Source: Uloborus plumipes (lineage: Eukaryota > Arthropoda > Arachnida > Araneae > Uloboridae). From it: a DNA stretch of 64,000 nt. Location of the stretch: assembly GCA_038373865.1 (NCBI GenBank), contig JAXGGA010000476.1, positions 159,902 to 223,901 on the forward strand, given 5' to 3'. The notes under the pieces are model-generated. The model was not told the origin of the DNA, ran no database searches, and saw only the letters and a list, made by a program, of their open reading frames with translations. A program made the position numbers and the translations under genes. Below, one piece after another: positions 12,101-24,100 of the stretch (within the stretch, counting starts at the first letter, position 1; every line of letters begins with the position of its first letter).

Positions 12101-15100
12101 GGCAGTGTATTGCATGTTTCTGCCTTAGCCCTGGCTTAGAGGCGGTAACTTACTGCTTTATACCTGTAGCTCTGCCTTAAATTTACAAGTTGTACTGTAC
12201 CAGTGTGTGATCTCTTGCTGGTATTCTTATTTTGCATTAGCTACCACTTTTTTTGGCTCTCTTTGCTTCTATAGGACGACTTCTGCCTCCAGCTCGGTTA
12301 CTTCCTATTCCAGGCTGAAGAGTGCCAAAAAGGACAAAACTGCAGTCCTTGGATAGAATAACTGAGTTGGCAGTGTATTGCAAGATTTAAATCTGATTTA
12401 ATCAGTGCAGGGGGGGGGATACAGCATTTAGACGGTTGCCCTGTGGGCCGGTTATTTTTTTTTATCCTCTGCAACAACAAAGAATGCAAGTATGTGGATA
12501 TTTTAAGACACAGCCATGATAGTGTTTGCACATGTGCTAACCAGGTGAAAATATAGGGCTTGGAATTTTGCTGAGTTGCTTCAGGGGCCCATCCTGTAAC
12601 CAGCTAGCCCCAAAATGTTCAATAAAGAGAATCACTAAAGGCTATTTTGAGTTGGTGTCACCCCCCCCCTCCCTCAGTTATTCAAAAAAGTAGGCATCAA
12701 TTTTAATTTATTCATATGTTTTAAAAAAAGAAAAAACACTTTGGCAATGTTAAAAGTTAAGAAAGGATAATAAATGATCATTCAATAAAAAGGAAAAAAA
12801 ATGCAATCACACAATTTAGGAATGTCTGAGAAGATGTATTGTTCAGATTCTAAGTACCACCAAAATGTACCTTTCATTTTTTTTCTTTTTTTTTTTTGTA
12901 AAAATGAAAAAAAAAAAGTATTATAAACATTTGGCAAGCCTCAGCTTGTAATAATAAATAATAATAAATAGGTAAATAAACATGATAGGCTTCAGAGGGG
13001 CACCAACGTAATTATATCTTTTTTTAAGTCTAAAGGAGCCACCAAAATGCGTTTCAAACAGAAAAATAGAAAGCGAAAGAAATTTAATATGTTTCAACGA
13101 AAAGTCACTTCAGCAGTTCTAAATGTTAGAAGGCAAAAAATGAATGAAAAAAGACATGAAACTTAAAAGAAAATCAAGCGGGAAAAGTTACAGATGGTGC
13201 CACTGCAAAATACTAACAGAGTCTAAAATCAGGGCCAGACTTTTGTTTCTGGGAGGTTTTTACCAAACACATTTGTTGAGAAAAATGTATGATATATCAA
13301 GAAGTCAATGCAGATTTGTTAGAAGCTTGCATGACGCTGTTGTTCTTGTTAAGTTCTGAGGAGTGCAGAGTTAGATTTCAACATTTTATTTAAAGAGGCA
13401 TCAAGATTATTGCTTGAATGTAGCAAAATAATGAACTTTCCACGAATAACTTTAAAGCAGATACACAGACAAAAAGTTCCATAAAAAGTAGTATTGCAAG
13501 TTAAATTTATACATACAATTCCTACAGTCGGGACCAAGTTTTGTGGCAGATTACTAAACACATAAAGCTAATTGCAAATTTTGATTCTAAGAAGTTGTTT
13601 AATGATCATCCTTTAAGAGATCAAGAATGAATCATATTTAATGCAGCAATTCTACCTCAAGCAACTACATATAGCACTATAGCAGAACTTTATGTATAAG
13701 GTTGAAGATAGCAAAGGAAAAAAATCAAACCTTTTTGTACATCTTCTCTTAAATTCAACAGACTTATTAGCTATTGTATTTAGTCATCAACTCCAAAGAG
13801 AAATTTTTTTACTCTAAGGAGACTAAAAACATATCTAAAGAATCCAATATAAATTGTCAAAAAAGTGGTTTTTGAAAGCATTTGTGTGAAAGCAGGGAGT
13901 GATCCATACATGAGAATGGTGATGTTATCGACAGTTTTCAAAATCGGGACGAAAACACAGTATTTTTATGCAAAGAGATGATGTTTTTTAAGTACAATAA
14001 TACGAAGTACTGCAGCTACGTACGAGTTTGTACGATTCTGCAACAATACTAATTTCATCTTTTAAAGAAATTGAAAAGAAAAAATATTTTTTGAGCACAA
14101 AAAAACATTATTTAGAATAGTTTTGAAACATTTTGGTGAGTTTGTACCCTATAAACCTCCCTCGTGCATATGGTCCTGTATAAAATGCTAAAAGCTTTTT
14201 CCCTAACAGACAATTTTTTTAACTAATTTCTTTTTTCTTTTTTTTTTCAATTATAAGCTTGTTATGTGAAAATTGTGCTTCATACAGCAAAAAACAAGAA
14301 AAAAGCTTGTTTTTTTTTAAGAAAAAGATACAAATTGGAAACAAAATTGGCTTTATATGTACTACTTATATACTTGCAGCACTCACACTTATAGGATGAA
14401 CAATTAAACCTGAAGTGCTTCAATCTTAAAATAAAGATAATTCCTGTGATTTACATTTCAAAACAATTTTTATTCTTTTGTGTTCTTTGAAAAACATGTA
14501 TTTACTATGATGACAATTACATGCATTTAACATCACATCCAAATCTTAATTACTACAAAGAAGAAAAATCCTTACTTTAACAGTTTTACTACTCTTTTTT
14601 GGAGTTGCCTTGAATCATTTTGCAAATGAATAATTTCAGATTCCAAAGTGCTTTTATCTCTTTCATTATATGATTTCAACTCTTCCAACTGAGCTAATAA
14701 AAGATCATTCTTAGAACGTTCTTCTTCGATATGTGCAATAGACTGCAAGTAAACAAGTACATTTATATACTTCAAGCTATATTTTTACAATGCAAGCATT
14801 TTTCAAAACCAAGTGCATACATAAGAATGAAGCAAAAAAAAAAAATTTAAATGTTTTTATTGTATTAAATAACAATATTTTAATAACATTAACTAATTAA
14901 AAATATATTATTAAAAGACATACCTTTTCAAGATCTTCACATAAAGCTGTGCATTCTTCATCTCGCGATTCAAGTGATGTCTGAAGATCTTGAAGCTACA
15001 AATATAAATTGCATCAGTTTTAATTAAAAGGGTATTTTCTCTCTCCACCTTCTTCTTTAAATCGTTGAATGTTTAAATAAATAGCAAATTTATAGCAGTA

Positions 15101-18100
15101 AACAGCATTAGTTAAACCATTTTTGTAGCAGTTAAATAAACCCGGAACTGGTCATTTTTGGAGACGGAGTGATTTAAATCGCAGCTAAAGTTAAATATAA
15201 TATTTTATGTAATAAAATCAATAGCATTTCAGTGACACAACCCTTAGTGAATAATTTTTTTATCTGTTAAAAAGTGGACTATAAAATCCATTTACAAAAA
15301 TTTAAAATATACCAAAAAAGAAAAAAATGGACTAATCCATTACCATTTATTGTATGAGCAAAACCACTAGGGTTAACTTTGGGTAGCCTGTGTATTAGAT
15401 GTATAAACTAGTTTAAGATTAATTTTAAAAACAGGGGTTTTCAGGTAAAACAGGTAATAGCTAGTAAAAATGCAATTATTATGAATCTTTAACTTGGAAA
15501 ATGCTTTGCTATAATTAACTAGCATTTGATTAATTTAATATTCACACGAAAGAATTCAAACAAAAGAAGAAGAGCTTTACGCGCGGCAGAATAAAAATAT
15601 ATACATATATAGGGTGATTCTAAATTGGGCTTACAAACTAAGAGAGGCAATAGAACTCATTCGGATAATGAAAAATTTCACAGGATCATTGGGTCTTATT
15701 CCACATGGAGAGACAGAAAAGAGGGATAATAGAATTCCAACCTGAATCAATAACAGTATTGGGAAAGTAAATGAACAATACATTGAACAATCAGATTTAG
15801 TGCTCAGGGCAAGTATTCAAAATGAGTACCATGTGTGTTGTTACATAAGTGACACCGGCAAAGGAACAACTGGTGCACCCTGTCAAAGATTCCTAGATAA
15901 AGTGTGTTAATACTAAGAGCAAAATGCTGCTTCATCTCAGAGGAATTTTAAACATGGAAAATTCATGATTGTCTTAGGAGATATGCTATATAGGCAAGTA
16001 CAACAAGACATGAAAGGTAATTATTAGGCTGCCCCAAAAGTTTGTAAACACTAGCAAAAAATTAAAATTTTACTTGCCAAATACTGACAAAAACAACAAA
16101 ATTATTTCTCACAATAAAGACCATCATTTTTCAAGACTTTTGGCCATCTATGTGCAAGCCTTCAGATCTGGTAAAAGTAACATTCACCCAGTTTCAAATC
16201 AAAGAAGTCTTGACACGCTTTCTCGACTGTTTAAAATTTTGGGACAACCTAATACTTGTACCGTAAAGTCGGGTTACTTGGACCCACAAGGAGGTTACTT
16301 GAGCCCACAGTAAAATGATAAAATCTGGGTTTGGTACTAGCGTTAGATATTGCAGAGTGCTTCTACCTTGCGGAGAAACGAGGAACTACGTGCAAGTCTT
16401 CAACTAATAAGTACCAAACCTAGATTTTATCATTTTACTGTAATGGGCTCAAGTAACCCCCTAGGGTCCAAGTAACCCGACTTTACGGTATTGCTTTATC
16501 ACTTAGAAATGGTTTCTACTTTCCTTTTTTCTGCCTCTTAGAATGGAATGTAACTTTCTGTTCCTCTGTTATTATTGGTTATCTGGATGGGTGCTACCAC
16601 TTGTTTTAATTTGTAAAAGCAATTTCGAATCGCCCTGTATTTTTTTATCCAGTCAGAACTCTCTCTTCTTTGTTTAAATGCCCTGTATGGAACGGTTTTT
16701 ATGTCCCCAGAACAGGGTTGGCATAAAAATCTCTTGTATACAGAAATTTCGCTGTGTAAGTTGTGGTGGGGACATTATAATGGAAATGGTACCAACTGAT
16801 AACACTGTATTTGAGATTGCAATAGTAGCAATGACATGGCCAGGTGAACATTGTCACGTATTGAGGAATAGTACATTCATGGTGTTTTTGATTATTACTC
16901 AGCAAGAACTTCATGTTTGGCTCCAATTTGACCAACATGATCCTGTTCCAGAAAGAAAAAAAAATTATGTTTGAGTACCAAACTTTAGAGACACAGGTAT
17001 TGCACTCAAAAAAAGAAAAAGCCTTGTTGACCTCAGAATTTTACTATGCTGAAAAATGTAGCATCTATCCAGGAATCTCAAAAGTGTTTAGGACTTAAAC
17101 ATGCAATAACAGACAGATTTTCAAATAAGAATGTAAGAAAAATCCTGAGCAGCAATTTTTACAATGTGAATGTGAATACATTCTCTATCACAGGATCATG
17201 TCGACGAGTTAGAAACAAATGTGAAATTCTCACTGAGTAGTAATCAAAAACCACTATTAAGAATTTACTCTTGCACAACACTTGACAATGTTCACCATGA
17301 CATATCATTGCTACAACTGGAAATGGTACATATACTGTTACCTGTTGATACCACATCCATCACCTTGTCCACACCAAAACTCACACTGAGACCTGTTGAA
17401 ATAAGGGAACTTTTTATGCTGCACCTCTTATATAATATAAAATAATCAAAATAAAAATATAACACTGGAAACATGAGGAATGAATTGGATTATTTTGATT
17501 GAATGGCTTATAAAATAATTTCACCTGTTTGAAATCTTACAATTAAACGCGAATCATAGATACACCTAAAGAGGTTTTTTCACGGTGAATGATTGAGACT
17601 TTTTTAGGGGAGTGAAATATATACAAAAACAGTGAAGATCACATTGGTGATCAACTGCATAAAAAATCTAACTTTCAAATGATTAAATGGAATATGGCAG
17701 GGAAAGCACGGTGATAGTATGAATTTTTTTAGCTTATTATGAGATTTTTTTTATGATGGCTGATTTTAAATCTGTTTGTTTCTTCAATTTGTCAATGGTT
17801 CCCTATATGAATAAGTAATGAATTTTTTTTTTGCAAAGTGTGGGCTTAAGCATACATTTTATGTGACTAAAGTTACAGAACAATGCATCAGATATTTTTC
17901 TAGCAATTTTAAAATAAAGTCAGTTTTCGAAAGTGCCCGGATACATTGGTTTAAAGGAAAGACAACAACAAAAAAATTATCAGTGTCAAAAGAGTAACTT
18001 TTCAACATAATTTATTAAATATAATTTGTCATAGTTTTCAAATTGGTATAAGAGCTAATATTTAGAAAAGTGCCAATTTGAGTCCCAAGTGAATTTTCAC

Positions 18101-21100
18101 TAGTATTTCAATAACTAGTTAAAAAAATAATTTTCCCCAGAAAGAAGATAAGTTTTGCTTTCATTTCATCTAATAACATCAGAAAAAAAATTCTTTTTTT
18201 CTTCAGAAAATATTGTTTTTATACATCAAAAATCAGATCGGTAACGTGTCCCAAGTAACAAAGCTTAGCATTCAAACAGGTCATGCGCACTTTCTAACTT
18301 CCCAAAAAAACGCACTTGCACAAGAAACGATTCTATTTTTACCCCTTTGTTAATATTTTACTTCATTTTTGTTTTAATCGATTCCTGGTTTTCTAGCCAA
18401 TGCGAAATAAGCGTGTCCCAAGTTCCGCAGTCAGAGTGGTAATAATAACTTCCGATCTATGTTTAGGCTCCCAAAATCATTTCCTGCACCTATACCACGT
18501 GATACTGAGTACCTGGTGGGATGTTTTATCGAATCGTAATTAAAAATTTGCATTTCTGCATCTAAAATTGTAGGTAAGATTTTTTAAAGTGATTTTTTAA
18601 AATGTGTGTCATTTGAGTCATCAGATCGGTAACATGCTCTAAAATGCGCAGTTTTTATTATTTTAAAAATTATTTTATATATAAGTATAGTTCTTTATCA
18701 CAAGTGAAAAAATCACGTGTTTGATTTTAGTTTAGTGCGATCGACTCGGAAATAAAAAAAAAACTTTGTCAGTTTGTCAGATCGGTAACAGTCAGAGCGG
18801 TAACATTGAAAAACAGCGAATATGTTACAGAACTAACTCACACGTTTCAAGCAAAAATCAAAGGTTTTAGCCATATATATTGAATATTTTTGTTCTTAAA
18901 AAATGAAAAGCAATGAGTTTTAGTACAATTGCTTCCTTTGTGGTTTGTATGACCTAACAATAGAAGTTAGTAAAATAAGAAAAATTGACACTGCAGAAAT
19001 TAAGTTAATTAATTATTATTATTTTATTTATTTATTTTTATTTATTTATGGATTTATTTATTTATTTATTTTTGGTGCTTCAATTTCTCATAACTTCGCT
19101 AAATAACTAGATAACAGCTAGCATGCTAAATTTGAATTTCTGATCCAGAAATTAAATTTCCTGCAACTAATTAAAGAAAAGCAAGCAGCAGAGTTGTGTG
19201 TTGAAAAAGTTGAAGTTGTGTGTTGTTTCAAAACAAATCAAATGTTTTATTAGCTTGGATTTGGCAATCTCATAATTTATTTTATCTAAAAACCTTATCG
19301 CTCATTTTTATTTCCAAAAAATGCTTTTTTATAATGAAATTTGATTTTTTTGTCTAATATATATATATTAATATAATTATCTTAATTCTATGTTAAAAAT
19401 GCAAGGAAATGATATCATATTTAGAGATGTTAACGAAGACTGAAAGCATAAACTCAAATATGTAGCTCATATTAACATCAGATCTGTAACATTCATCAGA
19501 TCTGTAACGGCTTAAAAGTGAGTAATCTAAGGAGGGGGTAAATAACTTCCTTGACCTCCCCCCTTTTATTTTCTTGCATTTAGACCCAATTTAGACTTAA
19601 AATCCAATATTAGTTTTTTTCTGCAAAAAAATTTTTTTTTCAGAAAACTCAAACTTCAAATTGGCACTTTTCTAAATATTGGCTCATAAATCATTTACTA
19701 TTATTACCCCAAAATTTTGTTAATTGTTAAAGATGATTACTATACCATCACATTTGTAGTGAAACTATTTTATGAGCTCTACTTTAAATGTTAGAAAACA
19801 AGACTTTATTCATTTATTTTATTTTTAAGGTTGAAGATTATGATATAGGGTTTAAATACTTAGGTAAATCAAACATTTTATAATGCTTAGAACATACTTC
19901 TTCCCATTGATGCTCTCTTTCATTCTCACGCTCAGTGCGAATTTCTGTCAATGCTTCCTCAAGGGCAAGTATCAGCTGCTCTTGGTCAGTAACTTTTTGC
20001 TTCATACTTTCTAATCCGACATTTTGTTCTCGAAACTCCTAGAAAAAAAATAAATGTAATTATTATTGCACATGATACTTTCTGAGCTATTTATATTAAC
20101 TGTTTTTAAAAGAGTTGGGACAATAAAATCAACAAAATTTATACAACAATTATAGAGTACTGGGAGTGATAAAAGATGAAACAATTTATTTGAATCCCGA
20201 AAAAATCTGTTTTTAGAATTATAAGTTAAAATATTTTTTTTATTATTATTTAAATAGGTTAAGAAAAAAAGAGTGAGACAACATCAGGTATTTGTTTCAA
20301 CAAATTTTATAGAAGTACAAGGTGTGGTTATTAACTAACGATATTGACGTTGTCAGGGCTGGAAGTCTAAAAATTCAAATTTAAGGACAAGATTGTTGCT
20401 AAATTTAAGGACAATTTAAGGACATACTAAACTGACATATTTTCAACAATTGAAGCAACTTACCTACATCACATGACGTACACAAATATATCCTAAAAAA
20501 TTGAGTAAAATCTGGCAACTTGATAAACAATGACTAAAAATTCCTGTTTAAAATATTTATTTCTAAAAAATAAAACAAAAATATATGTATTGCGATTAGC
20601 GACTTTCATTTATTTTAGTTACATCATGGCGAACAGTGACAAGTTTTTTAGATACAGCAATAATGCTTTCATTTGCAGCGTCGATCATAATTTGGGCAAC
20701 TTTTATAGATTTCATATCACTTTTTGAAATTGCCGACTTAAGTTTTTCATTGGCTTCCGCGAGAAGACAATGTGCAGCATTTTCTTCCTCAACTAAACTT
20801 CTTTCCTTTATAGCCAATTCCTTTAACTTAGCTTTTGATTCATCCTCCTTCTTTTGTTTTTTGGAACTTGCTTGCTCTTCTTCCTCTGCATTTCGTTTCT
20901 TTTGAAGCTCCAAACTAGCTTTCTGCTTCAGTTCTTCCAAATGAGCAGCATATGCACTATGGGATTTCTGAACACTTTCAACTAGAGATTTCGTAACTGG
21001 TACGTTTTTGACCACTTTATATCTGTAGACATAATCTTTTACCAATCTTATGGAGCGGATACCCAATTCTGAGAATGAAGCTTTACTTGATGTAACAATT

Positions 21101-24100
21101 GAATTGTTAATAGAAAATCCACGCTCAGGAATAGCATTTCCATGAGACAAAGTCAAGCAAGATTTGGCGAAAGCACTAAGATTTGGATACTTTTGCATAC
21201 CAGCAGAGTCTTTTATTTTAGAAACATCACTCCAATATTTGCAAATATCCTGATCAACATCATATGTATTAGCAAACTTATCACAAGCATACATACACCA
21301 TTCGGTGTTAACTGCATTGCAAATGTGGTCTGTTTTTGAAACTTTCATCAAGTGCACCACAAGACGGCTCATTGCAGCTTTAGAAAATTCTTGATTACGC
21401 AATGCTGGATGAATGCATTGCACATCTCTTAGAATAACATTAGAAATCGGTAACTTTTTCTGAAAATATGTACAAGTTTCCATGTAACAACTTCTCACAG
21501 ATAATAAAAAAGTTTTATGCTCTTTTTTATCAAAATCCTTATTGAGCAAATTTGATGCTCCGGATCCGGATAAAAAGTTAAATTTTTTATTTTTCAAATC
21601 CTTACAGTTGAATTCGGTTGAATTTTTTTTAGAAAACTAGAATATTATAGATATTTAAGGACATTAATTGGGAATATAAAAAATTAAGGACATTTAAGGA
21701 CACTTAATTTTTTTAAGGAATTTCAGGAATTTAAGGACAACTTCGAGCCCTGCGTTGTAATAAAATTTATTTTATTTTATACAAAAAAAAACTATCACCT
21801 TCAATATACACCCCTAATCTATCCCTACAACACTCCATGCAAATTCAATGCTGGAAGTCATCTTCTGTAAGCTACTTCAGGATGCATGCTGCTTTCTCTT
21901 TTAATGCTTCCATGGACTCAAATTTTGTCCCTTTTAACCTTTTGGATCCGGGCTGTTCATATAGAAATTTTTCTTTCGACCCAGGTAGTACGACAGTTGA
22001 GCCACAGATTTCTTTTCCATTGAAAAGAGAAGGTATGAACTGACGTACCAGACATATATGAAACCTTGAAAAAATCCCCGGCTCCAAAGGGTTCAAGTGA
22101 AAATTTAAATCCCGTCCTATAAAGAAAAAAGACTTGTGGTACAACATGTGTACCGCCCAATTCCTAAAGGTTAATCACGATTTAACCTTAGGGAACAGAT
22201 AGAAGTCACATGGTGCAAAATCTGGTGAATAAGGTGGATGTACTAACACCTGGATGCTGTACTAGGCTAAGAAGCTCTTGACAGAAAACGCAGAATGAGC
22301 TGGTGCATTGTCTTGGTGGAGAACCCATGATTTGTCCTTCCACAGTTTGGGTCGTTTTTTTCGTACTCTTTCACGTAGTTTTGCAAGTACCTCAAGATAG
22401 TAGTATTGATTAATAGTTTGACCTCCAGGAACCCAGTGAAGTTACACATATTCCCATGAATATCGAAAAAAGCTATCATCATTGCTTTAAATTTTGACTT
22501 GATCCTTCAAGCTTTGGTTGCAGTTGGGAGTTTAATGCCATACCAGTAAATTATAAGTTTCAGTTGCAGTTTTTCAAGTTTGAAGTGAAATTTCACAATA
22601 ATTCTTGTTGCTCCATTGTCACACGAACCATTTTGTCTGGCAAAATAGAAAAACAACGGTAACACGAGTAGGCTCTGACTAAAAAGTATTGATTACAGAA
22701 GCAAGACTAACTGCACACTAAAGAGAAAGCTTCACACTAAACAGTTGTCAATCAATGATGGTTGGCTCATACGTATTTGTTCCGTAGCAACGTCAGTCTT
22801 GTTATTTAATAGCCACACCTCGTATATTGGTGAAATTATATGAACAAAAGAAAACGAAATTTTCTTAATTAAGATGAAGTGACTGTATTCAGAATGATAA
22901 ACTATTGGCCTAGAAAGTAAATAATTACCACATTTACCATTAGAAGTTCAAAAAGAAGAAAAAAAACAATAGTTAAAACATGAATAATAAGTTTGCTAAG
23001 AGAAGTTTTAGTAATATAAACTTCACTTAAGAAATGAGAAATTTCATGAACTATATTATGATGTTTTTAGGCACCTTCTGCTTATAAAATACGAGACATC
23101 GTGTGGTCATTCATTTTCTATAAAAATCTACAACACTAACTTTAAAAAAGAGCACAATAGCGATCATTGCCAAAGAAACAATCTTTTGAATTCAGTATTG
23201 CCAATGGAAATTGCATACTTAGACATCATAAAAAAATTTCAGAAGTATTAAAATTTATTGGCCAATTTATCTATAAAATCTGCTATAATTAAAAATACGG
23301 AATAAATATCAATTGGATAAGATTTCGCTTCCTCAGCTGCATGAAGCTTTGAGGCAAGAAAGGTCTAAATTGATCTTTTTAAGTTTGTCTTCCATAAATT
23401 CAGCTTTTCTTGAAAGGGCAGTATTATTAGGGGCGGAGAGGTGATATTTACTCTAATCCAGCTTTACTGTATCATTCATGTACACAATGCAATTGCACGT
23501 CTTCAAACAATTTCTGTTTTGAAGCAACCTTTATAAGTATGCAAATAAGACTGGCACAAAAATCATACCACTTTTTGTATCAGGATCAAGAGAAGTAATA
23601 ACGACAAAGGAAAATATTTTCCTTATAATTTTCAATGAGTAAAAACATTAATATATAACACAAAACTATCCAGTATGCAGTGCATTTTATATTCATATGC
23701 AAAGTATAAATATTTTTGTTACTTACTTTTCTCTACTTATGAAGGAGGTAAAATGTTAAGAAATGACTTTTAAAACTGTGGTACATTTTGAAATTTTCTG
23801 AGATTTCTGAAATTTTAAAATTTCTGCTTTTGAACTGCTCTAAAGTCAACTCTAAAACGGCTGCATATTTGGCCTTATTCATCAGTTTATCCATTTTAAG
23901 AAAAGCAAATTCATTAAACATTTCGAAAAATGCACCCAAATAGAATGATACTGATGAATAGTGGACAGAAAATGGATTCAGATGGGTCCTTCTAAAACAT
24001 CGCTAAGCATAAAAATAAATACCTTCAATCAAATAACATTTGTTTTGAAAGATGTATAATTTGAATGTTCTAAATGATAACAACAATAACCAATCTCCAA

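Larger units (their letters stand above)
15610..16637. mobile_element. TA-flanked element with long diverged inverted ends, carrying two MITEs
   Basis: The ends read AGGGTGATTCTAAATTG (left) and, in reverse complement, CAGGGCGATTCGAAATTG (right). Similarity continues for about 60 bp (ending in GGATAA / AGATAA). TA lies outside both ends. It contains two complete smaller TA-flanked elements at 16024-16252 and 16261-16488, which must be later insertions. No coding remnant was recognised. Confidence 0.7.
14996..19897 (-). other. FYCO1 intron 11
   Basis: 4.9-kb intron holding the composite TA-flanked element (15610-16637) and element copy B (18052-19685). Between 16638 and 18051 I see only AT-rich sequence. 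Confidence 0.65.
20318..22822 (-). mobile_element. Degraded mariner element, interrupted twice
   Basis: The ends read CAAGGTGTGGTTATTAA (left) and CGAGGTGTGGCTATTAA (right, reverse complement), with TA outside at 20316-20317 and 22823-22824. A hAT remnant (20354-21752) sits in the left inverted repeat, and a TTAA-flanked MITE (21938-22170) sits in the transposase. Without these two inserts the mariner would be about 870 bp, so its N-terminal coding part is also lost. Confidence 0.88.
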
